Source: Rhizobium sp.
Lineage (GTDB): Bacteria; Pseudomonadota; Alphaproteobacteria; Rhizobiales; Rhizobiaceae
NCBI GenBank assembly: GCA_019739215.1
Contig: JAHHDR010000019.1
Span: 1-64,000, forward strand
Direction of reading: 5' to 3'
Length of the DNA: 64,000 nucleotides
Positions 48,647-60,334 of the stretch are shown here, in pieces. Under the pieces are notes generated by a model, which ran no database searches, was not told the DNA's origin, and was given only the letters and a program-made list of their open reading frames with translations. Numbering within the stretch: position 1 is the first letter of the stretch; every line of letters begins with the position of its first letter. A program made the translations under genes and the position numbers.

Positions 48647-48760
48647 CCTGTGTTAACTTCCGGGATGTTTGAGCAAAATCTCCAAGGCGGACCCGTCGGT
48701 CTGCATCGTTTCGCAGCAAACCGATCGCCGACACCCCGCCGGTATCGACAATCTCGTCAC

Positions 48761-49675
48761 TTAGCCCGCCTTGAACTCAAGCAGTTGCGTGGCGCTGTCG
48801 GCAACGACGCGTCCCAGCGCCTCGAAATCCTGACGTCTGGCGACGGCCGAACCGCGCCAGACCAGCCCGATCCGCCGCGACGGCTGCGGGTCCGCGAAGG
48901 GGATGATCCGCATGCGGTTGCGGCTTGCCTCGTCCTTGACCGCAATCTGCGGAATCAGCGTGATTCCCATGCCATGATTGACCATTTGCAGAAGCGTCGC
49001 CATCGACGTGGCGCCGTAGTTCGCCACGCGCCGACCCGCGCTGGTGCCGCATACGGCGAGCGCCTGATCGCGCAGGCAGTGCCCCTCCTCCAGCAACAGC
49101 AAGCGCTCGACATCGACCCGATCCTCCGTCATCGGTGACATGAGGATCGTGCTCTCGTCCTCGGCACTGGCAATCAGGAAACGGTCCTCGAACAGGAGAG
49201 CGCTCTCGAGCCCCTCCCCGGCAACCGGCAGCGCGACGATGGCGCAATCCAGCCGGCCGTGCTTGACGTCGTCGACACAGCCCGTGGTGAGCAACTCCTT
49301 GAGCTCGATGGCGAGTGCCGGATAGCGGCTTCGCAGTTCCGGAATGAGGCGGGGCACGAGATAGGGCGCGACGGTGGGTATGATGCCGAGCCTGAGCCGC
49401 CCGCCGAAAGGCCCCTGCCGTGGCTTCACCCGGTCGGCGAGCCTTTCGGCGCGCTCGAGGATATCGCGGACCTCGGGCAGCAACTCCTCGCCCTCGCGCG
49501 TCAGGATCGCGCCGGAGCGCTGCCGCTCCACCAGCTTGACGTCGAGCAACCGCTCCATTTCCGCGATCTGCGCCGACAGGGCGGGCTGGCTCACCGCGAC
49601 CATTTCAGCCGCCTTGCCAAAATGGCGCGTGGTCGCAAGCGCCTCGAAATACCGCATCTGTCGCAAAGTCACCAT
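48761..49675 (-). CDS. oxyR: OxyR, LysR-type peroxide sensor
   Basis: A 304-aa LysR-family activator. Winged HTH at residues about 1-60 (HFGKAAEMVAVSQPALSAQI). The redox pair of OxyR is exactly placed: Cys200 and Cys209 in EEGHCLRDQALAVCG (E. coli Cys199/208), which form a disulfide on peroxide exposure. Divergent from katG over a 109-bp gap, the classical arrangement. Confidence 0.94.
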   Translation of the reverse strand: MVTLRQMRYFEALATTRHFGKAAEMVAVSQPALSAQIAEMERLLDVKLVERQRSGAILTREGEELLPEVRDILERAERLADRVKPRQGPFGGRLRLGIIPTVAPYLVPRLIPELRSRYPALAIELKELLTTGCVDDVKHGRLDCAIVALPVAGEGLESALLFEDRFLIASAEDESTILMSPMTEDRVDVERLLLLEEGHCLRDQALAVCGTSAGRRVANYGATSMATLLQMVNHGMGITLIPQIAVKDEASRNRMRIIPFADPQPSRRIGLVWRGSAVARRQDFEALGRVVADSATQLLEFKAG

Positions 49676-51980
<2,305 letters not shown>

Positions 51981-51999
51981 GCGGGATCAGACAACAGGA

Positions 52000-52031
52000 A
52001 GCCCGCGGAGCGCAATTGCCGCGGGCTTTTT
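52000..52031 (+). terminator. Rho-independent terminator of katG
   Basis: AGCCCGCGG (52000-52008)/CCGCGGGCT (52019-52027), 10-nt loop, then TTTTT to 52031, 19 bases after the katG stop. Confidence 0.9.
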
Positions 52032-52050
52032 CGTTTCCAAAATGCCGGAA

Positions 52051-52701
52051 TCAATTCCCGGCGAGCCACGTCTTCATCAAGGCGATCTCGCTCTCCTGCG
52101 CGGCGACGATCTCCTTGGAGAGCCTGTGCAGTTCCGGATCCTTTCCGTGCTCGAGCTGGACCTTCGCCATGTCGATCGCCCCCTGGTGGTGCGGGATCAT
52201 CATCACGACGAAGTCGCGGTCGGCATCCCCCGTCATCGCGGCGTTCATGTCCTTGTTCATCGTCTCCATGCCGGCCATGTAGGCAATCGCCGCGGGCGTA
52301 TGATGGGCGTGTGCATTGTCTCCCGCAGGTTTCGCATTCTTGCCGAGCCACGCCTTCATGAAGGCGATCTCGCTCTCCTGCGCCTTGATGATCGCCTCCG
52401 AAAGCGTGCGCAGTTGCGGGTCCTTGCCGAACTCGAGCTGAACCTTGGCCATGTCGATGGCGCCCTGGTGGTGGGGAATCATCATCGTGGCGAAATCGAC
52501 ATCGGCATCGCCGGTCATGGCTGCATTCATGTCGCGGCTCATCTTCGCCATGCCGTCCATATAGGCCCTGGCCGCCGCGCCGTCGGTCGACGACTCCACG
52601 GCCGGCATCGTATGCTGGGAGTGGTCGTCCTGCGCCGCTGCTGCGGCGGGCAGCGCCAGCAGGGTGAGCGCAATTCCAAGTCCGAGAGTTTTCCTCATCA
52701 T
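52051..52701 (-). CDS. Tandem DUF305 periplasmic protein, probable copper-binding
   Basis: A 216-aa secreted protein: signal peptide over residues 1-22 (AAAAAQ), then two DUF305 domains in tandem (about 42-120 and 131-216), which are near copies. Both contain a segment DMNAAMTGDAD, followed by MMIPHHQGAIDMAKVQLE, rich in Met and His that could hold copper; a His-rich linker (DNAHAHHTP) joins them. DUF305 proteins such as cyanobacterial CopM bind copper in the periplasm. The start at 52701 has GAGG six bases upstream. Transcribed from a MerR-type promoter divergent from a CueR-like regulator. Confidence 0.85.
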   Translation of the reverse strand: MMRKTLGLGIALTLLALPAAAAAQDDHSQHTMPAVESSTDGAAARAYMDGMAKMSRDMNAAMTGDADVDFATMMIPHHQGAIDMAKVQLEFGKDPQLRTLSEAIIKAQESEIAFMKAWLGKNAKPAGDNAHAHHTPAAIAYMAGMETMNKDMNAAMTGDADRDFVVMMIPHHQGAIDMAKVQLEHGKDPELHRLSKEIVAAQESEIALMKTWLAGN

Positions 52702-52736
52702 CCGTTTCCTCTTGTTTGTTCGTCGGATGGTCACCA

Positions 52737-52767
52737 ATATAGGGTCCGTACCATGGTACGTAGTCAA
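52737..52767 (-). promoter_or_regulatory. MerR-type promoter with 19-bp spacer and operator
   Basis: On the minus strand, TTGACT (plus 52762-52767) and CTATAT (plus 52737-52742) are 19 bp apart, longer than the usual 17 bp and typical of MerR-controlled promoters. The spacer holds a perfect 14-bp palindrome CGTACCATGGTACG (52747-52760). Bound MerR-family activators distort such spacers when metal is bound. It drives the DUF305 gene. Confidence 0.7.
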
Positions 52768-52771
52768 GACA

Positions 52772-53176
52772 ATGAAGCAGACGACGATTGCCGGGCTGGC
52801 GCGACTGGGTGGCGTGGGGGTGGAAACCGTCCGATACTACCAGCGACGCGGCCTGCTGGACACGCCCTCGCGCCCGGACGCACCTGGCGCCCGCGCCGGC
52901 ATCCGGCGCTACGGTGACGTCGATCTGCGGCGGCTTCACTTCATCCGGTCTGCGCAGACCGCCGGCTTCACCCTTGAAGAGATCGCCGAACTTCTCGACC
53001 TCGACGCCGCCGAGGATCGCGAGCGCGCACGCCAGATCGCTCGCCAGCGGATCGAGGTGCTCGACGCCAAGATCGCCGAACTGCAGTCTGCACGGGCGTC
53101 CCTGACGCGGCTGGCCGACCATTGTGCGCAAGGCGGCAGCGGCCCCTGCCCGATCATCGCCGCGTTCGAGACGTGA
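52772..53176 (+). CDS. MerR-family regulator, CueR-like metal site
   Basis: A 134-aa regulator with the MerR winged HTH (GVGVETVRYYQRRGLL), a dimerisation helix, and two cysteines near the C terminus, Cys118 and Cys126, in HCAQGGSGPC. The spacing of eight matches the CueR copper loop (Cys112/Cys120), and the extra Cys that MerR and ZntR carry at the head of the dimer helix is absent. Copper or silver sensing is therefore the best guess. The ATG at 52772 lies at the edge of its own operator, so it may be leaderless or weakly translated. Confidence 0.82.
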   Translation: MKQTTIAGLARLGGVGVETVRYYQRRGLLDTPSRPDAPGARAGIRRYGDVDLRRLHFIRSAQTAGFTLEEIAELLDLDAAEDRERARQIARQRIEVLDAKIAELQSARASLTRLADHCAQGGSGPCPIIAAFET

Positions 53177-53179
53177 CGG

Positions 53180-54010
53180 TCAGCCGGTCGCCTGCTGTGG
53201 CAGGTAGTCAGCCAGTGGCGTAAGCGCGGCAAGTTCGTCGGCATGGACGACACGGTTGCGGCCGGCAGCCTTGGCCAGGTAGAGCGCCTTGTCGGCGTCC
53301 GTGAGGAGCATCGAGTAGCCGTGTTCGCCGCCCGATTTCGACAATCCCGCCGAGAATGTGACGCTGACCTCTTTGCCCCCGACCCGAAAAACCTGCGTTT
53401 CCAGCAAGTTGCGGGCCCTGTCGAGCAAGGCGATCGCCGTCTCCCTGCCGGGGTCCTGCATGGCGACCCCGAATTCCTCGCCACCGAGCCGTGCCAGGAC
53501 TGCGCCATCGCCCAAGGTGCGGCGAAGCTGGTCCGCGACCTCGATCAGCACGGCGTCGCCAGCGCTGTGGCCATGCGTGTCGTTGATGGATTTGAACCGG
53601 TCGATATCGATCGCCGCAATCACATAGGGTGTCCGCATCGAGGCGATCGTATCGACGAATGCCCGGCGGTTCAGAAGCCCGGTCAGGGGATCGGTCCGCG
53701 ACAGCCGCTCGAAGGCGTCCCGCGAGATTGCCAGGTCCATGACCGCCCGGCCGACAGTGTAATAGGCCAGGAAGCAGATCGGCCCGGCCACGAACATGGT
53801 CACAACCGAATCGGCCCAGGGGTCTGGCGGCAGCGTCACCGCAAACAGGCCGAGACGGCCGAACAGCTGGTAGACGACGAAATTCAGGACGACAGCGGCA
53901 ACGGTGGTCCACAGCGACCGTGTCCACGCGAAATGCATGACATCCGCATGCGTCGAGAACGCACCCGCATCGATGCTCTTGAGAATCCATTTCTGGAGAC
54001 GGGGAACCAT
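53180..54010 (-). CDS. Membrane-bound diguanylate cyclase (GGDEF)
   Basis: A 276-aa protein with two membrane helices (about residues 35-55 and 65-90) and a GGDEF domain with an intact active site GGEEF and the preceding DIDRFKSINDTHGHSAGD metal/substrate motif. It makes cyclic di-GMP. An RxxD inhibitory site is not obvious. The start at 54010 (MVPRLQ) is uncertain: a GTG at 54046 would add 12 residues, and neither has a good ribosome site. Convergent with the MerR gene, 3 bases between stops. Confidence 0.85.
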   Translation of the reverse strand: MVPRLQKWILKSIDAGAFSTHADVMHFAWTRSLWTTVAAVVLNFVVYQLFGRLGLFAVTLPPDPWADSVVTMFVAGPICFLAYYTVGRAVMDLAISRDAFERLSRTDPLTGLLNRRAFVDTIASMRTPYVIAAIDIDRFKSINDTHGHSAGDAVLIEVADQLRRTLGDGAVLARLGGEEFGVAMQDPGRETAIALLDRARNLLETQVFRVGGKEVSVTFSAGLSKSGGEHGYSMLLTDADKALYLAKAAGRNRVVHADELAALTPLADYLPQQATG

Positions 54011-54109
54011 GGCCTTCGCTTTCAAACCGCGAATATAATGGACCACTAATTGTTAACGCCGGGTTTCCCGACAGCCAGTCGCATATTCCATTCTGCGCAG
54101 AAACGGGTC

Positions 54110-55072
54110 TCAAGCGGTGAAACGCGCGACCTCCGCGCCGGGAATGAACTCTCCCAGCCTCTTGATCTCCCATTCGAGCACGATGCCGGCATGCTCGAAC
54201 ACGTTGCGTCGCACCATCTCGCCGAGGCTCTCGAGATCGTAGCCGGTCGCATGGCCGATATTGATCATGAAATTGCAATGCAGCGGCGACATCTGCGCGC
54301 CGCCGATCTGCAGCCCGCGGCATCCGGCTTCGTCGATCAGCTTCCAGGCCGAATGACCTTCGGGATTCTTGAAGGTCGAGCCGCCGGTCTTCTCGCGCAC
54401 CGGCTGCACCGTTTCGCGATGATGCCGCACTGCGTCCATTTCAGCGCGGATCGCGGCCTTGTCCTCGGGATGGCCCTGGAAGGTCGCATGCGTGAAGATC
54501 AGGCCTTCCGGCGCGTGCGACTTGCGGTAGCTGTAGTGCATGTCGGCATTGGAAAGCGTGACCCGGTTGCCCTTGCGGTCCACGGCCTCGATCTCGACGA
54601 CGCGATCCTTGGTCTCCGTGCCGTTGGCACCGGCATTCATCATCAGCGCGCCGCCGATCGAACCCGGGATGCCGTAATAAAAGGCAAACCCACCGATCGA
54701 ATTGTCGAGCGCCATTGCGGCGATGTTTTTGTCCGGGCAGATCGCGCCGGCACGGATACGGTTGTCGCCGGCAAGCTCGACATCTCCGAAGCCCTTCGCC
54801 GACAGGCGAAGCACGACGCCGCGTATGCCGCCGTCGCGGACCAGCAGGTTGGAGCCGACGCCGACCACGGTCAGCGGCACATGTTCGGGTAGGATTTTGA
54901 GGAAGGCGACGAGATCGTCGACATCATGCGGCTGGAACATCAGTTCAGCCAGCCCGCCGGCACGGAACCATGTCACCCGGTCCATCGGCGCATTCGGCGT
55001 CAGCTTGCCTCTGATATCCTTCACACCCTCGCCGAGTTCAGCGAGGAGCTTGTCTCCGTCCACCTGCTTCAT
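54110..55072 (-). CDS. murB: UDP-N-acetylenolpyruvoylglucosamine reductase MurB
   Basis: A 320-aa FAD enzyme, second step of UDP-MurNAc synthesis. Family motifs are [43 protein letters not shown] and [20 protein letters not shown]. The start at 55072 overlaps the murC stop by four bases (ATGA). In related genomes ddlB follows closely; here about 5.6 kb intervene. Confidence 0.96.
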   Translation of the reverse strand: MKQVDGDKLLAELGEGVKDIRGKLTPNAPMDRVTWFRAGGLAELMFQPHDVDDLVAFLKILPEHVPLTVVGVGSNLLVRDGGIRGVVLRLSAKGFGDVELAGDNRIRAGAICPDKNIAAMALDNSIGGFAFYYGIPGSIGGALMMNAGANGTETKDRVVEIEAVDRKGNRVTLSNADMHYSYRKSHAPEGLIFTHATFQGHPEDKAAIRAEMDAVRHHRETVQPVREKTGGSTFKNPEGHSAWKLIDEAGCRGLQIGGAQMSPLHCNFMINIGHATGYDLESLGEMVRRNVFEHAGIVLEWEIKRLGEFIPGAEVARFTA

Positions 55073-56484
55073 TGCTTCTTTCCTGACAGCGCAGCCAGGT
55101 CCTTCGGCAGCGCCTGCGCCCAATTCGTGATGTTTCCAGCCCCCAAAAGAACCACATAATCCCCCGGCTGTGCAATGGCGGCGACATAGGCCGGCAACGC
55201 GTCGGGGGCGGCAAGGAAGCGCGCGTCGCGATGGCCGCCGGACTTGATGCGGGACACGAGCTCTTCAGCGGTCACGCCCTCGATCGGATCCTCTCCCGCC
55301 GAATAGATCGGCGCGATGAAGATCGTATCGGCATCGTTGAAGCAGGAGGCGAATTCCTCATAGAGACTGGCGACACGGCTGTAGCGGTGGGGCTGGTGGA
55401 TGGCGATGATTCGGCCGTCACAACTGTCGCGCGCCGCCTTCAACACCGCCTTGATCTCGACCGGATGGTGACCGTAGTCGTCGAACACCTCGACGCCGTT
55501 CCACGTCCCGATATGGGTGAAGCGGCGCTTGACGCCGGCAAACCCGGCGAGGCCCTTCCGGATGTCCTCGGTCGAGATGCCGAGGCGCTGGGCGACGGCA
55601 ATGGCGGCGGTTGCGTTCGACACGTTATGGCGACCCGGCATCGGCAACCGGAGCCCGTCCATCGCGATGACCTGTCCCGTGCGCCGCCGGCGGACCTCGA
55701 TGTCGAAGATAGAAACGGCACCCTCGAAGCGCACATTCTTGAAACGCACGTCCGCTTGCGGGTTCTCGCCATAGGTGATGACCTTGCGGTCCTCGATCTT
55801 GGAGACCATCGCCTGGACTTCCGGATGGTCGAGGCACATCACGCCGAAGCCGTAGAAAGGCACGTTCTCGACAAACTGGCGGAAGGCCGCCCGCGCATTG
55901 TCGAAAGTGCCGTAGTGGTCGAGATGTTCAGGATCGATATTGGTCACGATGGCGATTTCCGCCGGCAGCTTGAGGAAGGTGCCATCCGATTCGTCGGCCT
56001 CGACCACCATCCACTCGCCCTCGCCCATCCGGGCATTGGTGCCATAGGCGTTGATGATGCCGCCATTGATCACCGTCGGATCAAGACCGCCCGCTTCGAG
56101 CAGCGTTCCGACCATCGACGTCGTCGTCGTCTTGCCATGCGTGCCGCCGACGGCGATGGCATTGCGGAAGCGCATCAGTTCCGCGAGCATCTCGGCACGA
56201 CGGACGACCGGCAGCAGCTTTTCACGCGCGGCGACGAGTTCGGGATTGTTCTTCCTGATCGCGGTGGAGACGACGACGACTTCGGCATCGCCAAGGTTGT
56301 CCGCCTTGTGCCCGACATGGACGTCGATGCCCTTGGCGCGAAGGCGCTGGACATTGGCGCTGTCAGCCTGGTCGGAGCCCTGCACCCTGTGGCCGAGATT
56401 GTGCAGCACTTCGGCGATGCCGCTCATGCCGATGCCGCCGATGCCGATGAAATGAACGAGCCCGATGCTCTTGGGCATTTTCAT
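55069..56484 (-). CDS. murC: UDP-N-acetylmuramate--L-alanine ligase MurC
   Basis: A 471-aa Mur ligase adding L-Ala to UDP-MurNAc. N-terminal [12 protein letters not shown] (UDP-MurNAc binding), ATP motif [12 protein letters not shown], and [10 protein letters not shown] in the C-terminal domain. Overlaps murG by four bases at its start and murB by four at its end. Confidence 0.97.
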   Translation of the reverse strand: MKMPKSIGLVHFIGIGGIGMSGIAEVLHNLGHRVQGSDQADSANVQRLRAKGIDVHVGHKADNLGDAEVVVVSTAIRKNNPELVAAREKLLPVVRRAEMLAELMRFRNAIAVGGTHGKTTTTSMVGTLLEAGGLDPTVINGGIINAYGTNARMGEGEWMVVEADESDGTFLKLPAEIAIVTNIDPEHLDHYGTFDNARAAFRQFVENVPFYGFGVMCLDHPEVQAMVSKIEDRKVITYGENPQADVRFKNVRFEGAVSIFDIEVRRRRTGQVIAMDGLRLPMPGRHNVSNATAAIAVAQRLGISTEDIRKGLAGFAGVKRRFTHIGTWNGVEVFDDYGHHPVEIKAVLKAARDSCDGRIIAIHQPHRYSRVASLYEEFASCFNDADTIFIAPIYSAGEDPIEGVTAEELVSRIKSGGHRDARFLAAPDALPAYVAAIAQPGDYVVLLGAGNITNWAQALPKDLAALSGKKQ

Positions 56485-57626
56485 GCGTCTGGACCTTCCC
56501 TGACTTCGCTGGAGCGGAATTCGCCCACCGGCCTGCCCGCCGCGATACCTTCCACGAGATCGGCGAGGCGCTTCGCCGCGTCCGGCTTGCCGGTCGCCTT
56601 GGCGGCGCGCGCGGTCTCGGCGAGCCTGGCCGGGTCGTCCATGGCGCGGCGGAGGATCTTGGCGAGCTTTTCCGGCGAAAGATGCGATTGCGTGATCACT
56701 TCAGCGCCACCCTCCGCCTTCAGCGCCGCGGCGTTCGCCGCCTGGTCGTGGTCGAGCGCATAGGGATAGGGCACGAGAATCGCCGGCCGGCCGATCACGG
56801 CAAGCTCGGATACCGTCGAGGCGCCGGAGCGGCTGATAACGAGATTGGCGCCGGCGATACGATCCGGCATGTCGGCGAAAAAGGGCGAGACATCGGCGGC
56901 AAGGCCGAGCTTGCCATAGCACGTGTTGACCGCGTCCTCGTCTTCCGCGCGCGCCTGCTGCGTCACCTTGAGCCGCTTGCGGTACTGGTCCTCCAGCAGG
57001 CAGATCGCCGAGGGGATCGCGCTCGAAAAGAACTGCGCGCCCTGGCTGCCGCCGAAGACCACGAGGTTGAACGGGTCATCGTCGCCTGAGGTCACATAGG
57101 CCTGCGCGGAGGCCGCGATCACGCCGGGTCGCACCGGATTGCCGGTGACCACGGTCTTGGCCGCGTGCGTGCCATGGCCTTCCGGCAGGAACCCGCCGGC
57201 AATCGCCTGGACGCGGGACGCCAGCATCCTGTTGGCGCGACCCATGACGGCGTTCTGCTCATGGATCAGCGACGGTATTTTCATGGTCGTGGACGCGAGC
57301 AGCGGCGGCACGGTGGGATAGCCGCCGAAGCCGATCACGGCCATTGGTTTGATCCGCGAGAACAGGCGGCGAGCGGCACGCATGCCGGACCACAGCTTGA
57401 GCAGTGCCTTTGCCAGGGCGACGGGATTCTTCGACCCGATGGTCGACGACGGCACAACATGGATCTCGTCCGCCGGGAATTTGCCAGCGAAGCGTTCGGC
57501 GCGGCTGTCGGTCACAAGATGCACCCGGTAGCCACGTGCCTTCAGCTCGTGCCCGAGTGCCTCTGCGGGAAACAGGTGGCCGCCGGTACCGCCGGCAGCG
57601 AGCACGATCAGCCCCTTGTCTTCCAT
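56481..57626 (-). CDS. murG: UDP-GlcNAc--lipid I transferase MurG
   Basis: A 381-aa GT-B glycosyltransferase that makes lipid II at the inner face of the membrane. Motifs: [16 protein letters not shown] at the N terminus, [24 protein letters not shown] and GGSQGAQFF for UDP-GlcNAc binding. Lies 18 bases after ftsW. Confidence 0.97.
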   Translation of the reverse strand: MEDKGLIVLAAGGTGGHLFPAEALGHELKARGYRVHLVTDSRAERFAGKFPADEIHVVPSSTIGSKNPVALAKALLKLWSGMRAARRLFSRIKPMAVIGFGGYPTVPPLLASTTMKIPSLIHEQNAVMGRANRMLASRVQAIAGGFLPEGHGTHAAKTVVTGNPVRPGVIAASAQAYVTSGDDDPFNLVVFGGSQGAQFFSSAIPSAICLLEDQYRKRLKVTQQARAEDEDAVNTCYGKLGLAADVSPFFADMPDRIAGANLVISRSGASTVSELAVIGRPAILVPYPYALDHDQAANAAALKAEGGAEVITQSHLSPEKLAKILRRAMDDPARLAETARAAKATGKPDAAKRLADLVEGIAAGRPVGEFRSSEVREGPDA

Positions 57627-57644
57627 CGTCCTACATCCATTCGT

Positions 57645-58799
57645 TCACTCCGCCGGCACGCCGTGTCCGCCACGGAAGAAGCTGCGCTCCTGGGCGCGCT
57701 TCTCGGGCCGGTGCCGTGTCAGCGCCAGTATGAATCCGGCGGTGACACATATGGCAATCTGCGATGAACCGCCATAGGAAATCAGCGGCAGGGTCATGCC
57801 CTTCGCCGGCAGGAGCTGCAGGTTGACGCCGATATTGATGATCGACTGCAGGCCGATCTGCAGCACGAGACCGGCAACGGCGAAGCGCGTGAAGTGGTTG
57901 CGATCACGCAGCGCATGCGACAGGCCGCGCATCACGACGAAGATGTAGAGCGCCAGCAGCGCCATGCAGAAAAAGATGCCGAATTCCTCGGCAGCAACCG
58001 AGAAGACGAAGTCGGTATGGCTGTCCGGCAGGATGCGCTTCACGATGCCCTCGCCCGGTCCTACGCCGCCCCAGCCGCCACGCAGGATCGCGTCATGGGC
58101 GGTGTCGACCTGGTAGGTGTTGCCCTCCCCGGTCAGGAACTGGTTGATGCGGGCCGCGACGTGCGGAAAGAAGCCATAGGCAAAGAAGATCGCGCCGGCA
58201 CCGGCGCCGGCCATCAGGACGATCCATATCCACGGCATTCCGGCCATGAAGAACATCGCCCCCCAGACCGCTGTGGTCAGGATCGTCTGGCCGAGGTCGG
58301 GCTCCGCGATCAGCAGGGCGGCGACGATGACCAGGAGGATCATTGCGAAGAAGTTCCCGGGAATGTCAGGCTGGCGCTGATGTTCGGCGAACAGCCAGGC
58401 ACAGACCACCACGAAGGCCGGCTTCATGAATTCGGACGGCTGGATCGAAAAGAAAGCGACGCTGATCCAGCGACGCGACCCCTTCACCTCCATTCCGATG
58501 AACAGGACCAGCACCATCAGCGCCAGCGAAATGACGAGCAGGATCATCGCGGCGCGGCGAACCTGTCGCGGCGACAGGAAGGAGAGCCCGACCATCACCA
58601 CGAGCGAGGGCAGGAGAAACAGCGCATGACGTTCGACGAAATGGAAGCTGTCGAGCCCGATGCGCTCGGCCACCGCCGGCGAAGCCGCGAAGGACAGCAT
58701 GAATCCGGTGCCGATGAGCAGAACGAAAACCGCCAGGAAAAACCTGTCGATGGTCCAGAACCATTCCGCCAGAGGCCCCCGCTCAGCTCTGCTTACCAT
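57645..58799 (-). CDS. ftsW: Lipid II polymerase FtsW
   Basis: A 384-aa SEDS-family protein with about ten membrane helices; it is the septal peptidoglycan glycosyltransferase working with FtsI. Family motifs are SRRWISVAFFSIQPSEFMKP and GVNLQLLPAKGMTLPLISYGGSS. The start at 58799 (MVSRAERG) is preferred because GAGGA lies seven bases upstream and it matches rhizobial FtsW; 58823 is an alternative. A full CtrA box lies 40 bases upstream. Confidence 0.95.
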   Translation of the reverse strand: MVSRAERGPLAEWFWTIDRFFLAVFVLLIGTGFMLSFAASPAVAERIGLDSFHFVERHALFLLPSLVVMVGLSFLSPRQVRRAAMILLVISLALMVLVLFIGMEVKGSRRWISVAFFSIQPSEFMKPAFVVVCAWLFAEHQRQPDIPGNFFAMILLVIVAALLIAEPDLGQTILTTAVWGAMFFMAGMPWIWIVLMAGAGAGAIFFAYGFFPHVAARINQFLTGEGNTYQVDTAHDAILRGGWGGVGPGEGIVKRILPDSHTDFVFSVAAEEFGIFFCMALLALYIFVVMRGLSHALRDRNHFTRFAVAGLVLQIGLQSIINIGVNLQLLPAKGMTLPLISYGGSSQIAICVTAGFILALTRHRPEKRAQERSFFRGGHGVPAE

Positions 58800-58838
58800 T
58801 TGCAAATCCTCGTTTTTTGCCATGATGCAGGCAATCGA

Positions 58839-58853
58839 TTAATTTGCTGTTAA
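58839..58853. promoter_or_regulatory. Full CtrA box upstream of ftsW
   Basis: TTAATTTGCTGTTAACC begins at 58839: TTAA, seven bases, TTAA, then CC, a complete match to the CtrA consensus TTAA-N7-TTAAC. It sits in the 142-bp gap between murD and ftsW, the largest gap in the murE-murB run, and so marks a probable cell-cycle-controlled promoter for ftsW-murG-murC-murB. Confidence 0.7.
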
Positions 58854-58941
58854 CCAACGCCCGCCGCGGCGCGGACAACAGCATTCGGCGACCTTAGGAG
58901 CGCAATCCTGAGTCAGGCTTGTGACCGATGGACAATTCGCC

Positions 58942-60330
58942 TCAGACGAGCATGCTCACACCGTCAAGACCGGCGACCAGCGCGACGAACGCCTCTCCCC
59001 GGACCTCGAAATTCTTGAACTGGTCGAAGCTCGCGCAGGCCGGCGACAGCATCACCACGGCGCCGGGAACGTCGTCGCGTTCCGCATCGCGAGCGGCGTG
59101 GCGGACAGCATTGTCCAGGCTGCCGGAGATTTCGTAGGCAACATCGGCGCCCAGCGTCGCGGCGAATTGCGGCGCGGCCTCGCCGATCAGATAGGCCTTG
59201 GCGATCCGGCCGTAGAGCGGCTTGAGAGAGGCGATGCCGCCATCCTTCGGCAGTCCACCGGCGATCCAGTAGATGCGGTCGTAGGACGACAGTGCCGGCG
59301 CCGCCGCCTCTGCATTGGTTGCCTTGGAATCGTTGACGAAGGTCACGCCGCCGCGCCGGCCGACGGGCTGCATGCGATGCTTGAGGCCGGGAAAGGAGCG
59401 GAGCCCCGCGGCGATCTCGTCGCGCGACACGCCCACCGAAAGGCAGGCGGCAATCGCCGCGCAGGCGTTCTGGGCATTGTGCGACCCGCGCAGGGTCTGG
59501 ATGCCATCGAGATCGGCGATCACTTCGGTCCTGCCTTGCGCGGCCTGGATGATCCTCGTGCCCTCCGCATAGAGCCCGTTGTCCAGCGCATGCCGGCGCG
59601 AGATGCGGACGACATCGACGCCGGCCTTTTCCACCCGATCGGCAATCAGGCTGCAATGGCTGTCATCTTCGCCGATGATCGCGGTGTTCGAACCCGCGAC
59701 CAGCCGTTCCTTGACGTCGGCATAGTGCTGCATCGTGCCGTGCCGATCGAGGTGATCCGGCGTCAGGTTCAGCAGGATGCCGGCCGACGGATTGATCGTC
59801 GGCGCAAGATCGATCTGATAGGACGAGCACTCCACCACGTAAAACCGGTCGCACGCAGGCGGATCGAGCGTCAGCACGGCCGTGCCGATATTTCCGCCGA
59901 GCTGCGTGTCCCGCCCCGCCGATGTCAGGATATGCGCGATCAGCGCCGTGGTGGTCGACTTGCCGTTGGTGCCGGTGATCGCGATGAAGGGGCAGTCCGC
60001 CGACAGCGCCCGGCGTTCGCGCACGAAAAGCTCGACATCCCCGATGATCTCGACGCCCGCGGCGTGGGCGAGATCGACCGTCCAGTGTGGCTTCGGATGG
60101 GTGAGCGGCACGCCGGGCGACAGGATGAAGGCGGCAAAGGCGCTCCAGTCCACCCCTCGGAGATCGGCGATGCCGATGCCGCGCTGGGCGGCCTTGGCGA
60201 CCGACTCCGGATTGTCGTCCCAGGCCGTCACGTCGGCACCGCCGGAGGCCAGCGCCTCGGCTGTGGCCAGGCCCGAGCCGCCCAGGCCGAAAAGGGCGAC
60301 CTTCCGTCCCTTGAAGGATGTGACGATCAT
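58942..60330 (-). CDS. murD: UDP-N-acetylmuramoylalanine--D-glutamate ligase MurD
   Basis: A 462-aa Mur ligase adding D-Glu. N-terminal [20 protein letters not shown] motif [14 protein letters not shown], and [11 protein letters not shown] plus [10 protein letters not shown] in the C-terminal domain. Lies 4 bases after the mraY stop. Confidence 0.97.
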   Translation of the reverse strand: MIVTSFKGRKVALFGLGGSGLATAEALASGGADVTAWDDNPESVAKAAQRGIGIADLRGVDWSAFAAFILSPGVPLTHPKPHWTVDLAHAAGVEIIGDVELFVRERRALSADCPFIAITGTNGKSTTTALIAHILTSAGRDTQLGGNIGTAVLTLDPPACDRFYVVECSSYQIDLAPTINPSAGILLNLTPDHLDRHGTMQHYADVKERLVAGSNTAIIGEDDSHCSLIADRVEKAGVDVVRISRRHALDNGLYAEGTRIIQAAQGRTEVIADLDGIQTLRGSHNAQNACAAIAACLSVGVSRDEIAAGLRSFPGLKHRMQPVGRRGGVTFVNDSKATNAEAAAPALSSYDRIYWIAGGLPKDGGIASLKPLYGRIAKAYLIGEAAPQFAATLGADVAYEISGSLDNAVRHAARDAERDDVPGAVVMLSPACASFDQFKNFEVRGEAFVALVAGLDGVSMLV

Positions 60331-60334
60331 GGAA

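Noticed and set aside
48522..48734. 70-codon minus-strand frame just upstream of ddlB
   Set aside because: No ribosome site and covers the likely ddlB promoter region including the TTAA motifs; treated as spurious.
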